A stretch of DNA of 64,000 nt from an uncultured Aquimarina sp. (GTDB lineage Bacteria > Bacteroidota > Bacteroidia > Flavobacteriales > Flavobacteriaceae): assembly GCA_947500505.1 (NCBI GenBank), contig CANMSL010000007.1, positions 62,001 to 126,000 of the forward strand. The letters are read 5' to 3'. A program made the position numbers and the translations under genes. Positions 42,346-51,022 of this stretch are shown piece by piece. Within the stretch, counting starts at the first letter, position 1. Each line of letters opens with the position of its first letter. The notes below the pieces were generated by a model, which worked only from the letters and a program-made list of their open reading frames with translations, did not search any database and was not told the origin of the DNA.

Positions 42346-42361
42346 TTTTACAAATGTAAAA
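42346..42361. promoter_or_regulatory. TTTTACA-AA-TGTAAAA inverted repeat
   Basis: Perfect 7-bp arms around two bases, in the 207-bp gap before the lipocalin-like/OmpA genes, 121 bases upstream of the first ATG. The core TACAnnTGTA is the operator form used by BlaI/MecI/CopY-type repressors. No such regulator is in the window. Confidence 0.35.
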
Positions 42362-42482
42362 TGAAATATATTTTACAAGTAAATTTTTTGTTTAGAATTT
42401 CTAATTAAAAGTGGTTTTAAAAAGAAATATCATTCTGAACCAAACGTTATTATTACAACTAATTATCTTAATGTAAACAATT

Positions 42483-42962
42483 ATGAAAAAAATAATTTTA
42501 TTACTCGCAGTAATACTGCTTGCTTCATGCTCTGCTAGTCAGAAAACCATCATTGCAGCAAAAAAAACATTAAAAGGAGAATGGTCACTAGATAATATAT
42601 CTTATGATCGATCCGGTGTTTTTGATGTGACATTATATAATGATGCTTCTGCAGAATGTCTTACAGGTGGTATCTGGAAGTTTATTCCTAATAACAATAC
42701 AGGTATGTATACTGTAAATGATAGTCAGTGTACATCTACCGGAGCTCGTAACTTTAGATTTACAATTCCTGAACCTTCTGAAAATGGTGACTATAGTTTT
42801 CTTTTCAAGCCTATTGATGACAAAAAGAGAAGCACTAACGATAATAAAGGGTATCGAATGACCCTCAAGCAATTAGACGATACTACGATGACCTGGACTC
42901 AGACAGTGAGCCTTGAAGGAAGACCGTTTGTGATCACAATGAATTTTAATAAATTACAATAA
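42483..42962 (+). CDS. Lipocalin-like lipoprotein, first copy
   Basis: 159 residues. Signal peptide with lipobox LASC, followed by a lipocalin-like domain: TLKGEWSLDNISYDRSGVFD, ASAECLTGGIWKFIPNNNTG, MYTVNDSQCTSTGARNFRF and a closing MTWTQTVSLEGRPFVITMNF. Two Cys are conserved with the second copy at 43864. It is followed after 16 bases by an OmpA-family gene, and the pair occurs twice in tandem. Probable outer-membrane lipoprotein; ligand unknown. Confidence 0.75.
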   Translation: MKKIILLLAVILLASCSASQKTIIAAKKTLKGEWSLDNISYDRSGVFDVTLYNDASAECLTGGIWKFIPNNNTGMYTVNDSQCTSTGARNFRFTIPEPSENGDYSFLFKPIDDKKRSTNDNKGYRMTLKQLDDTTMTWTQTVSLEGRPFVITMNFNKLQ

Positions 42963-42978
42963 CTCAAATCTTTACACA

Positions 42979-43674
42979 ATGATGAAATCAGTTTTAAAAA
43001 AAATAACAATCGCATGTATCGCAATCACTATTCTAAATAGTTGTGATGCTGTTAATAATGCAAATAATACTCAAAAAGGAGCTGTAATAGGTACAACTAC
43101 CGGTGCAGTATTAGGTGGAGTAATCGGAAATAACGTCGGAAATAAGGAGAACTCAGTCTTAGGTGCTGTTATCGGTGGTGTAGTTGGAGGAGTTGCTGGA
43201 GGGATTATCGGTAAGCAAATGGATAAGCAGGCTCAAAAAATCGAGGAGGAGATTCCGGGAGCAGAAGTTACTCGCATAGGAGAAGGAATCGACATCGTTT
43301 TTGATGAAAATAGTGGAGTGTATTTTGATACGAACAAGTATAATATTAATACGCAATCCAGAGAGAATTTAGGTAAATTGATCAATGTTTTTAAAGATTA
43401 CCCGGACACCAATATTATAGTAGAAGGTCATACTGATAACACCGGTGATGCTGCCTACAATCTTGAGTTGTCTAAAAAACGTGCCAATGCAGTTACAAGT
43501 TTTCTAATTTCGCAAGGGATTGATAAAAGCCGCTTAACAACATATTTTCATGGTGAGACTTTACCCAAATATGATAATTCTACTGCAGAAGGTAGAGCGA
43601 AAAACAGAAGAGTTGAGTTCGGAGTACTAGCAAACGACAAAATGATAGAAGATGCAAAACAGAAAGTGGACTAA
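42979..43674 (+). CDS. OmpA-family protein with glycine-zipper segment, first copy
   Basis: 231 residues. A lipoprotein-like signal (LNSC) is followed by a glycine-zipper region (GAVIGTTTGAVLGGVIGNNV and a second one, about 34-80). The C-terminal OmpA domain (about 105-225) shows YFDTNKYNINTQSRENLGKL, IIVEGHTDNTGD and LSKKRANAV, with the Asp/Arg pair that grips peptidoglycan diaminopimelate. It should tie the outer membrane to the cell wall. A long perfect terminator follows. Confidence 0.88.
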   Translation: MMKSVLKKITIACIAITILNSCDAVNNANNTQKGAVIGTTTGAVLGGVIGNNVGNKENSVLGAVIGGVVGGVAGGIIGKQMDKQAQKIEEEIPGAEVTRIGEGIDIVFDENSGVYFDTNKYNINTQSRENLGKLINVFKDYPDTNIIVEGHTDNTGDAAYNLELSKKRANAVTSFLISQGIDKSRLTTYFHGETLPKYDNSTAEGRAKNRRVEFGVLANDKMIEDAKQKVD

Positions 43675-43697
43675 ATAGATTTATAAATAATTTGCAA

Positions 43698-43736
43698 AAT
43701 CCTCAACAGAATTTATTTCTGTTGAGGATTTTTTTA
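43698..43736 (+). terminator. Intrinsic terminator after the first lipocalin/OmpA pair
   Basis: A 14-bp stem (AATCCTCAACAGAA and its complement, 5-nt loop) followed by a run of T, 23 bases past the OmpA gene stop. Confidence 0.92.
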
Positions 43737-43863
43737 TACCAATACTTTTTTCTTTACCCTGTAAACAGTGATACTGTTTTCACTATTAATGATGTGTTTT
43801 AAATCGGGCGATATGAGGATATTTGTAATGTAAAAATAATACTAATCTCTTTAAACCTTTACC

Positions 43864-44346
43864 GTGAGAGCAATTGTAATAGTACTAATAAACATACTTT
43901 TTTTAAGTTGTGGAGCTTCAGACAAATTAACCAGAGCGGCAGAAAGATCCATCAATGGGATTTGGATCTTAAGAAAAGTGGATTTAGACACTAATCATAA
44001 AGGTACTTTTAAGATTAAACTGCTTGATAATATTCCGACAGAGTGCATAGAAAATACCAATTGGGAGTTTATCTCTAATAATAATACCGGTAGCTACGCA
44101 CTATCAGGATATTCTTGTCGCCAAAATGGCATCTATAATTTCATCTGGTCTATCCCGAAAGAAATGTATGGATTTAACCATAGTATCCTGCTGAAGCCTG
44201 TAAACAAAAAAATGAAAAGCGAATTAAATAATAAAGGATATCGCATGCAATTGTATGAATTAGGAACCAATACTATGACTTGGAGTCATGACAGGATCGT
44301 AGATGGAGAAAAATTTACAATACTTCTAAAATTCGAAAAGCAATAG
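43864..44346 (+). CDS. Lipocalin-like lipoprotein, second copy
   Basis: 160 residues starting at a GTG. The signal peptide is short, with lipobox FLSC. The domain is clearly homologous to the protein at 42483: SINGIWILRKVDLDTNHKGT, IPTECIENTNWEFISNNNTG, YALSGYSCRQNGIYNFIWSI and NTMTWSHDRIVDGEKFTILL, with the same two Cys. The copies have diverged strongly, so the duplication is old. Followed by its own OmpA partner after 40 bases. Confidence 0.75.
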   Translation: MRAIVIVLINILFLSCGASDKLTRAAERSINGIWILRKVDLDTNHKGTFKIKLLDNIPTECIENTNWEFISNNNTGSYALSGYSCRQNGIYNFIWSIPKEMYGFNHSILLKPVNKKMKSELNNKGYRMQLYELGTNTMTWSHDRIVDGEKFTILLKFEKQ

Positions 44347-44386
44347 ATATACTTTAAAAAATTATATCAACAAACAAATTATAAAC

Positions 44387-45079
44387 ATGAAATCACACAA
44401 CTTCAAAAGAAAACAAAAACTAACATATCTGATAATACTATTAATGATTTTGGGTAGCTGTAAAACAATGAAAAATACTGAAATTGCTGCTTCTATCGGG
44501 GCTGTTGGCGGAGCTGTTATTGGAGGGGTTATTGGAGATAATATTAGTGAAGAAGCGGAAATAGGTGCTATTATTGGAGGAATTGCAGGAGCTACGGTGG
44601 GTGGTATTATTGGTCATCAAATGGATCAGCAAGCTAAAAAAATAGAAGAAGAAATGCCTAGTGTTGCAGTAGAAAGGGTAGAAGAAGATATTTATATTGT
44701 TCTTGATAAAGAAAGTGGAGTTTATTTTAAAAGTAACCAACATAATCTCAATGAATCTTCAAAACAGACAATCAATAAATTGGTCGATATACTTAAAGAG
44801 TATCCTAATTCTAATGTACTTATCGAAGGACATACGGATAATGTTGGTAAAGAAGAAGCTAATTTCATGTTATCAAAATTTAGAGCACAGTCTGTTAGAG
44901 ATTATTTAGTCCGTCAGGGTATAGAAAAACAGCGATTTATAGTAAAGTATTATGGAGAGTCACAACCTAAATACGATAATAACACTTCACAAGGAAAATC
45001 AAAGAATAGAAGGGTAGAAGTCATAATATCTCCAAATGAGGAATTAAAAAGACAAGCAGTCGCACAAATTAAAGAGTAA
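44387..45079 (+). CDS. OmpA-family protein with glycine-zipper segment, second copy
   Basis: 230 residues, same architecture as 42979: lipobox LGSC, glycine zipper (about 40-80), then an OmpA domain with YFKSNQHNLNESSKQTINKL, VLIEGHTDNVGKEEANF and NRRVEVIISP. KKIEEEMPSVAVERVEEDIY links the parts as in the first copy. The peptidoglycan-binding Asp and Arg are kept, so both copies should be functional. Followed by a terminator. Confidence 0.88.
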   Translation: MKSHNFKRKQKLTYLIILLMILGSCKTMKNTEIAASIGAVGGAVIGGVIGDNISEEAEIGAIIGGIAGATVGGIIGHQMDQQAKKIEEEMPSVAVERVEEDIYIVLDKESGVYFKSNQHNLNESSKQTINKLVDILKEYPNSNVLIEGHTDNVGKEEANFMLSKFRAQSVRDYLVRQGIEKQRFIVKYYGESQPKYDNNTSQGKSKNRRVEVIISPNEELKRQAVAQIKE

Positions 45080-45100
45080 AACGCTGTAATTGAGAATGAT

Positions 45101-45130
45101 AAATCCCGACCTAATATTCGGGATTTTTTT
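45101..45130 (+). terminator. Intrinsic terminator before the type III PKS operon
   Basis: Nine-bp stem AAATCCCGA/TCGGGATTT with an 8-nt loop, followed by TTTT, 22 bases past the second OmpA gene. It isolates the biosynthetic operon that starts at 45159. Confidence 0.85.
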
Positions 45131-45158
45131 ATGCTCAAAATTTATGTATCTTCAATAA

Positions 45159-46286
45159 ATGAATAATCACAAACACATACTAATTATAGGGGGTGGCCTG
45201 GCTGGTTTGACGAGCGCCATTCATCTGGCAAAGTCAAAAATACCCGTTATGCTTATAGAAAAGGAGGTGTATCCAAAGCATAAAGTTTGTGGAGAATATA
45301 TTTCTAATGAGGTGTTACCTTATTTACATTTTCTGGACATAGAAATACAGGACTTGAATCCGGTACAGATTTCAGAATTGAACATCAGTACTATAAACGG
45401 GAAACTGATTCAAAGTTATCTGCCACAAGGTGGATTTGGAATCAGTAGGTATTCTTTAGATAATTATTTATGGAATAAAGCTAAAATTCTGGGAGTACAG
45501 TTGATTCACGATCAGGTTATAAGTGTTAAAAGAGCTAATAACACGTTTTCAGTTAAAACTACTAATAATGGAACGTTAATATGCGATCTGGTAATTGGAG
45601 CGTATGGGAAACGTTCTGGTCTTGATAAAATTTTGAACAGGGACTTCAGTCAAAAAAAATCTCCTTGGCTAGCTGTAAAAATGCATTACAAAGGTAATTT
45701 CGACCCTAAAACTGTGGCTTTACATAATTTTAGCGGTGGTTATTGTGGTTTATCAATGGTTGAAAATAACACAGTAAATGTGTGTTATTTGGTAAATTAC
45801 AAAAGCTTCAAGAAACATAAAAATATCAAAAATTTCGAGGAAAAAGTACTTCATGAAAACCCATTTTTAAAAGACTTTTTTGAGAATTCAATACCAATAT
45901 TTGATAAACCATTAACAATCAGTCAGATTAATTTTGATAGAAAAAAACCTGTAGAAAACCATGTTTTTATGATTGGTGATGCCGCAGGACTTATCCATCC
46001 TCTTTGTGGTAATGGTATGGCTATGGCTATGCAAAGCTCACAAATATTGTGTGACTTATTAGTTAATAATTATACTTCGAAAGCATATTCGTTTGAAGAG
46101 ATAAAAAAACTTTATGTAAGGAGATGGAATGCTAATTTTTCTAATAGGCTACGTGCCGGAAGAGTACTTCAGAAAATATTGCTAAACCGTAAATTTCAAA
46201 TAATAGCTCAGAAGATAGCTAATTTGCTACCGCCTCTTGTACCAAAAATAATAAGACAAACACACGGTAAACCAATGGTATGTTAG
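45159..46286 (+). CDS. FAD-dependent oxidoreductase, geranylgeranyl-reductase/UbiH-like
   Basis: 375 residues. ILIIGGGLAGLTSAIHLAKS is the FAD-binding Rossmann motif. CGEYISNEVLPYL is the second conserved motif of the geranylgeranyl reductase-like group, and MIGDAAGLIHPLCGNGMAMA is the FAD GD motif. Family members hydroxylate aromatic rings or reduce polyprenyl chains. Next to a type III PKS and a methyltransferase, ring hydroxylation of a resorcinol-type lipid is a reasonable guess, by analogy with SrsC of Streptomyces. First gene of the operon; it overlaps the methyltransferase by 7 bases. Confidence 0.85.
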   Translation: MNNHKHILIIGGGLAGLTSAIHLAKSKIPVMLIEKEVYPKHKVCGEYISNEVLPYLHFLDIEIQDLNPVQISELNISTINGKLIQSYLPQGGFGISRYSLDNYLWNKAKILGVQLIHDQVISVKRANNTFSVKTTNNGTLICDLVIGAYGKRSGLDKILNRDFSQKKSPWLAVKMHYKGNFDPKTVALHNFSGGYCGLSMVENNTVNVCYLVNYKSFKKHKNIKNFEEKVLHENPFLKDFFENSIPIFDKPLTISQINFDRKKPVENHVFMIGDAAGLIHPLCGNGMAMAMQSSQILCDLLVNNYTSKAYSFEEIKKLYVRRWNANFSNRLRAGRVLQKILLNRKFQIIAQKIANLLPPLVPKIIRQTHGKPMVC

Positions 46287-46990
46287 TAAATCTTTTAAAT
46301 AGAAGTTATGAAATGGAACTTATGGATGATCCGGAGGTAGATAAAAAAGATCTGGCTGTGGCACTCAATGATATTTCCAGAGTAAATAGATTGTTAGGAG
46401 GTAATAGTATTACCATAAAAGCTGTTCTTAATCAGATCAGAAAAAGTAATACTACAAAAGAATGGATAATTATCGATCTTGGCTGTGGTGATGGTGAAAT
46501 GCTCAGGCAAGTGGCAGGTAATTTCAGAAAAAAGAAAATAAAGGCTAAACTGATAGGAATTGATAATAATGACAAATGTCTGGAACATGCCAGAAAACTG
46601 AGTGATTCATATAGTGAAATCCAGTTCTACCAAAGAAATATCTTGACATTGACTAAAGATGAATTTTCCTGTGATATGATCATTTGTACTTTGACATTAC
46701 ATCATTTTGATAATGATCAAATAATCAAAGTCCTTAATAAAAGTATGGAATTAGTTTCTGACGCGGTAATTATTAACGACATTCATAGAAATCGATGGTC
46801 ATATTATTTATTCAAGGTATTTAGTTTCTTTTTTATCAAAGGATATATAGCAAAAAATGATGGATTGGTTTCTATTAAAAGAGGCTTTAAGAAAAAAGAG
46901 CTATTACACTTTGCAAATCAGTTACAGTTAGAAAAATATCGATTAAATTGGAAATGGGCGTTTAGATACCGCTGGGTGATCAATAATTAA
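46280..46990 (+). CDS. SAM-dependent class I methyltransferase
   Basis: 236 residues. WIIIDLGCGDGEMLRQVAGN is motif I, with a SAM-binding acidic residue in LIGIDNNDKCLEHARKL; CDMIICTLTLHHFDNDQI is the post-I/II region. The last part has aromatic and basic residues near the C-terminus (FRYRWVINN). It could methylate the polyketide product on carbon or oxygen. The ATG at 46280 overlaps the flavoprotein end; an ATG at 46313 is the alternative start. Confidence 0.85.
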   Translation: MLVNLLNRSYEMELMDDPEVDKKDLAVALNDISRVNRLLGGNSITIKAVLNQIRKSNTTKEWIIIDLGCGDGEMLRQVAGNFRKKKIKAKLIGIDNNDKCLEHARKLSDSYSEIQFYQRNILTLTKDEFSCDMIICTLTLHHFDNDQIIKVLNKSMELVSDAVIINDIHRNRWSYYLFKVFSFFFIKGYIAKNDGLVSIKRGFKKKELLHFANQLQLEKYRLNWKWAFRYRWVINN

Positions 46991-47003
46991 AATATAAGGG
47001 AAA

Positions 47004-48056
47004 TTGGGTGTAAAGATAATAACAGTTGCAAAGCAGTTGCCAGAATATGTTAGGGAAACTAAGGAAATAATTCCTTTCGTATCACAATGGTTATCGGGAC
47101 AAGAAGATCGTTTTAAGAGAAAGGTTCTAAAGATTTTTGAAAATGCTGCCGTGGATAGACGATACGGAATTATGAGTATTGAGGAGGTGTTTACGGCAAC
47201 TACTTTTGAAGATAAAAATGATATCTATGTTCGGGAAGTCAAGAAATTGGGGGAATCGGTAGTTAAAAAGGCCTTGGATCAAGCCGGATGGGATCCGAAG
47301 TCCTTAGATTATATAATCACGGTAAGCTGTACAGGAATTATGATTCCTTCATTAGATGCCTATATCATCAATACCTTAAATCTTAGGCAAGATATTGTGC
47401 GTCTTCCTGTTACAGAAATGGGTTGTGCCGCAGGAGTTTCCGGAATTATCTATGCTAGAAATTTTTTAGAATCCAATCCCGGAAAGAGAGCAGCAGTTAT
47501 AGCTATAGAATCCCCTACAACAACTTTTCAACACACAGATTTTAGCATGGTTAATATCATAAGTGCGGCTATTTTCGGGGATGGAGCGGCGTGCACATTG
47601 CTCTCTTCAGAAAATAAGGCTGAAGGACCAACTATTATTGCTGATGAAATGTTTCATTTCTATGATGCCACAACCATGATGGGTTTCAAGTTAACTAATA
47701 GTGGTTTAAAAATGGTATTGGATAAAGAAGTTCCCGAGAAAATTGCAAAACATTTTCCTGAAATCATAAATCCCTTTCTAAATAAGTATGGAAAATCTAT
47801 TGAAGAAATTGACCACCTAATCTTTCATCCGGGAGGAAAAAAGATTGTACAAACTGTGGAAAAACTTTTTGGAGATCTTGGTAAGAATATTGATGATACC
47901 AAAGAAGTGTTGCGAAAATACGGCAATATGAGTAGCGCCACCGTATTGTATGTGCTTGAGCGTTTTATGAAAAAAAAACCAGCCAAAGGAGAAACTGGTC
48001 TTATGCTTAGTTTCGGACCGGGATTCTCCGCACAAAGGATATTGTTAGAGTGGTAA
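47004..48056 (+). CDS. Type III polyketide synthase (chalcone synthase-like)
   Basis: 350 residues starting at a TTG. The Cys-His-Asn triad is complete: C141 in VTEMGCAAGVSG, H275 in LIFHPGGKK, N308 in YGNMSSATVLYV. GDGAACTLL and a final SFGPGFSAQRILL (the GFGPG loop) are further signatures. Such enzymes extend an acyl-CoA or acyl-ACP starter with malonyl-CoA and cyclise it to alkylresorcinols or alkylpyrones. The KS, ACP and dehydratase genes downstream suggest that a fatty-acid-like starter is made locally. Product unknown. Confidence 0.95.
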   Translation: MGVKIITVAKQLPEYVRETKEIIPFVSQWLSGQEDRFKRKVLKIFENAAVDRRYGIMSIEEVFTATTFEDKNDIYVREVKKLGESVVKKALDQAGWDPKSLDYIITVSCTGIMIPSLDAYIINTLNLRQDIVRLPVTEMGCAAGVSGIIYARNFLESNPGKRAAVIAIESPTTTFQHTDFSMVNIISAAIFGDGAACTLLSSENKAEGPTIIADEMFHFYDATTMMGFKLTNSGLKMVLDKEVPEKIAKHFPEIINPFLNKYGKSIEEIDHLIFHPGGKKIVQTVEKLFGDLGKNIDDTKEVLRKYGNMSSATVLYVLERFMKKKPAKGETGLMLSFGPGFSAQRILLEW

Positions 48057-48080
48057 TGAAAATGAAAACTTTATGAAATT

Positions 48081-49190
48081 ATGAAAATCAGAATCATTTT
48101 ACTCATATTTCTTATTTCTGGATGGGTTGGTATTGCTCAAAAAAAGTTTAATGATACTATTCCCTTTAAAGATGACCTGGGTTTAATTGTTATTCCAATA
48201 AAGTTTAATGGTATTGAGAAAAATTTTATTTTCGATACAGGTGCTACGCATTCGATTGGATTTTCGTGGGTTCCAGATGAACTTGTTAAGACAAAAATAA
48301 CACAGAAAATTACTTCTTCCAGTAAAAGACAAAGTAAACTACGATACTATAAGAGTGATTCTGTAAACCTAGCTTCAGCAAAAATTACGAAACATAAAAT
48401 TCTGGCGACTAAGGATAGTGATATATTTTCCTGTTATGACATTGATGGAGTTTTAGGAGTAGATATTATTGAGGCATTTAACTGGATTATTAACTATGAT
48501 CAAAAGTATTTGGTGATGCTTAATAAAGACTACTTTCCTGATGATTTGAGCAGCATGAATAAAATTGATTTTCAGTATCGAAATAAAAGGCCATATGCGT
48601 TTTTAAATTTTGACAGTGAACGACTACAATTTCTGTTTGATACTGGAGCGACTTTTTCTGATATTTACATTAAAGATTATAAAAGAATTAAAAATATAAA
48701 TCATTTGCGTAAAGAAAAATACAATGGTTTTTTCGATTTTAATGGTAATCTGACCAAGTCAAAATCCTCTGTGATGCGATTTTCTTCTGTAATGACAAAA
48801 GATGTATCGATTGATGGGATATTTGATTTTAGTAAAAAAAGTAATAAGATTGGTAATTCATTATGGAAGAATAATACTCTGTTTTTAAGCCTGAAAAACA
48901 ATATTTTATACACAAATAAAAAACAGATTGAAGAATCCCGTACAGAATATGGATGCGCTTTTGTGTACGAAAACGATGAAATAACGGTTGTTAAGATAGT
49001 AATAGATAGTCAGGCCTGGAATGAAGGATTGAGACAGGGAGATATCATAAAGATGATTAATGGAAAAACATTTAGAGATTTCTGCGATTTGCAAAGTTTT
49101 CAAAAAGAAACAGCTACTAAAGAAGAGGATGTAACTATTACATTAAATGACAATAGGACAATAGTTCTTAAAAAGAAGATAATACTTTAA
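48081..49190 (+). CDS. Secreted retropepsin-like aspartic protease with PDZ domain
   Basis: 369 residues. Signal peptide (MKIRIILLIFLISGWVGIAQ). Two protease half-sites are visible: NFIFDTGATHSIGF and LQFLFDTGATFSDIYI, each with D-T-G. Together they form a duplicated retropepsin-type (gag-asp-like) fold in one chain. The C-terminus (about 285-365) is a PDZ domain (VVKIVIDSQAWNEGLRQGDI, then IKMINGKTF). Proteins of this build are common in Bacteroidetes and probably cleave envelope proteins. Why it sits inside a polyketide operon is not clear. Confidence 0.85.
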   Translation: MKIRIILLIFLISGWVGIAQKKFNDTIPFKDDLGLIVIPIKFNGIEKNFIFDTGATHSIGFSWVPDELVKTKITQKITSSSKRQSKLRYYKSDSVNLASAKITKHKILATKDSDIFSCYDIDGVLGVDIIEAFNWIINYDQKYLVMLNKDYFPDDLSSMNKIDFQYRNKRPYAFLNFDSERLQFLFDTGATFSDIYIKDYKRIKNINHLRKEKYNGFFDFNGNLTKSKSSVMRFSSVMTKDVSIDGIFDFSKKSNKIGNSLWKNNTLFLSLKNNILYTNKKQIEESRTEYGCAFVYENDEITVVKIVIDSQAWNEGLRQGDIIKMINGKTFRDFCDLQSFQKETATKEEDVTITLNDNRTIVLKKKIIL

Positions 49191-49193
49191 GAT

Positions 49194-49664
49194 ATGAAAT
49201 ATACGATCATGAGTCTCTTTTTAATTATTTATCAGCTAAGTGCGTGTGCACAAAAAGATAATGCTATCGCAGAAACAGATATGGTATCAGCAGAAGTAAC
49301 TAATGTAGTCATATCGGGAGAGGAAAATAAATATACGTTTAGTGTAGCAATTAAAAGCTCTGATCAGGGTTGCAATCAGTATGCAGATTGGTGGGAAGTT
49401 GTTTCTGAAGAAGGAAAACTTCTTTATCGTAGGCTTTTAATGCATAGTCACGTAAATGAGCAACCTTTTACGAGATCCGGAGGCCCGGTTGAAATTACCA
49501 AAGATAGAGTAGTTTATATAAGGGCTCATATGAATACCATAGGATATGGAAATGTTATATTTAAAGGAAGTGTATCCAGTGGGTTTCATCAGGAAACCTT
49601 AGAAACCTCTTTTGCTAGTGAATTAGAAACAACAGCACCATTACCAGACGGATGTGCTTTTTAA
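49194..49664 (+). CDS. Conserved lipoprotein
   Basis: 156 residues. The signal peptide ends in the lipobox LSAC (about C18). The mature part is a single beta-rich domain with NVVISGEENKYTFSVAIKSS, CNQYADWWEVVSEEGKLLYR, RRLLMHSHVNEQPFTRSGGP and ends TAPLPDGCAF, with two Cys that may pair. I do not know a function. It begins 3 bases after the protease gene and its end overlaps the dehydratase gene by 13 bases, so it is fixed within the operon. Confidence 0.65.
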   Translation: MKYTIMSLFLIIYQLSACAQKDNAIAETDMVSAEVTNVVISGEENKYTFSVAIKSSDQGCNQYADWWEVVSEEGKLLYRRLLMHSHVNEQPFTRSGGPVEITKDRVVYIRAHMNTIGYGNVIFKGSVSSGFHQETLETSFASELETTAPLPDGCAF

Positions 49665-50119
49665 AAAAAACTAAGATTTTGACCAAAGAACAAATCATTA
49701 AAAAATTACCTTATGAGGCTCCCTTTTTATTTGTGGACGAAATTACAGCCGTTGATGAGGATAAAATAACAGGTAATTACAGTCTGAAGACTGACGAATA
49801 TTTTTATAAAGGACATTTTAAAGATCACCCGATTACTCCGGGAGTGATTCTAACCGAGATTATGGCTCAGATTGGTTTGGTGTGTTTAGGAATCTTTCTT
49901 TGTGATGACGGTGTCAATAGCCAGATAGCCAGAGTAGCTATGAGTAGTACATCTGTGGATTTTTTTAAAACGGTTCTGCCAGGTGAGAAAGTAAAAGTCA
50001 AATCAGAAAAAGAATATTTTAGATTTAATAAGCTAAAATGTAAAGTAAGTATGTATAATGACGATGATAAATTAGTGGCAAAAGGTGTTATAGCGGGAAT
50101 GGTAGCAAATCTTGATTAA
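49652..50119 (+). CDS. FabZ-like 3-hydroxyacyl-ACP dehydratase
   Basis: 155 residues of hot-dog fold. FYKGHFKDHPITPGVILTEI followed by MAQIG is the FabZ active site: the catalytic His in GHF and the Glu in LTEIMAQ are both kept. FLFVDEITAVDEDKITGNYS is the typical first part. It would dehydrate a 3-hydroxyacyl chain on the operon's ACP. The ATG at 49652 overlaps the previous gene by 13 bases; a TTG at 49679 is possible. It abuts the hydrolase gene without any gap. Confidence 0.85.
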   Translation: MCFLKKTKILTKEQIIKKLPYEAPFLFVDEITAVDEDKITGNYSLKTDEYFYKGHFKDHPITPGVILTEIMAQIGLVCLGIFLCDDGVNSQIARVAMSSTSVDFFKTVLPGEKVKVKSEKEYFRFNKLKCKVSMYNDDDKLVAKGVIAGMVANLD

Positions 50120-51022
50120 ATGGACTTAGGGTATTCATTAGTAAAACTAGTATTAAAAATCAAAGGAGAGAAGAAGTCATGGTCGACAGATCCCATTGAT
50201 TATCTCAAAAAAAGACAAGAAAATATCAATAACCCAAGTAGTGCTATTTTGTTAGGAAATTCTTCTAGAACTTGGACCGTATTAGGTAGTAAAGTAACTG
50301 AAATTATTCCTGCGAATAAATCAAATGAATTTTTATTATTCTACTGTCACGGAGGAGCATTTATTTACGGACCAACTAAATATAATTGGAAATCCATTGC
50401 ACGTATTGTTCAACAAACGAACACTTGTGCTTGGCTGATTGATTACCCAAAAGCACCAGAAAATAACATTGATGTAATTTCTAGGAATATTTGGGAAGCT
50501 TATCAGAAAGCTTTAAACGAGTATGATGCCTCTAAGATTATTTTTGTCGGAGATTCTGTAGGAGGCAATTTGCTGATTTCCTTGACTCAAAGGCTTGTTC
50601 GTGAAACAAAAGAATTGCCAAATTGCCTTATTTTGATTACTCCGATGGTAGATGCAAGTCTTACCAATCCCAGAATAAAGGAGGTTGACCCTATCGATCC
50701 GCTCTTAAGTTTTAAAGGAGTATATTCTGCTAAAAAGATGTGTGCAGGAGGATTTTCTTTAAAAAATCCCATAATATCACCGATATATGGATCATTTAAG
50801 AATTTTCCACCGGTTCATATTTTTATGGCAACGAATGATATTTTAATGCCAGATCAAGAGTTATTCATAGAAAAGATAAAGAAAGAAGGAAGAGCGATTG
50901 AAGTAATTGTTGGAGAAAATATGCCTCATGTTTGGCCTTTTCTACCATTTATGAAACAAGGGAGTATCGCTATGCAGAAAATCATTTCAATTATTAAAAG
51001 AATTGTTTCTGATGATGAATAG
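50120..51022 (+). CDS. Alpha/beta hydrolase of the HSL (GDSAG) type
   Basis: 300 residues, no signal peptide. FYCHGGAFIYGPTKYNW is the HGG oxyanion motif of hormone-sensitive-lipase-like hydrolases. IIFVGDSVGGNLLISL carries the nucleophile Ser; MATNDILMPDQ the Asp, and ENMPHVWPFLP the His. It could release the acyl or polyketide product as a thioesterase or esterase. Start directly follows the dehydratase stop; the end overlaps the ketosynthase start by 8 bases. Confidence 0.85.
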   Translation: MDLGYSLVKLVLKIKGEKKSWSTDPIDYLKKRQENINNPSSAILLGNSSRTWTVLGSKVTEIIPANKSNEFLLFYCHGGAFIYGPTKYNWKSIARIVQQTNTCAWLIDYPKAPENNIDVISRNIWEAYQKALNEYDASKIIFVGDSVGGNLLISLTQRLVRETKELPNCLILITPMVDASLTNPRIKEVDPIDPLLSFKGVYSAKKMCAGGFSLKNPIISPIYGSFKNFPPVHIFMATNDILMPDQELFIEKIKKEGRAIEVIVGENMPHVWPFLPFMKQGSIAMQKIISIIKRIVSDDE

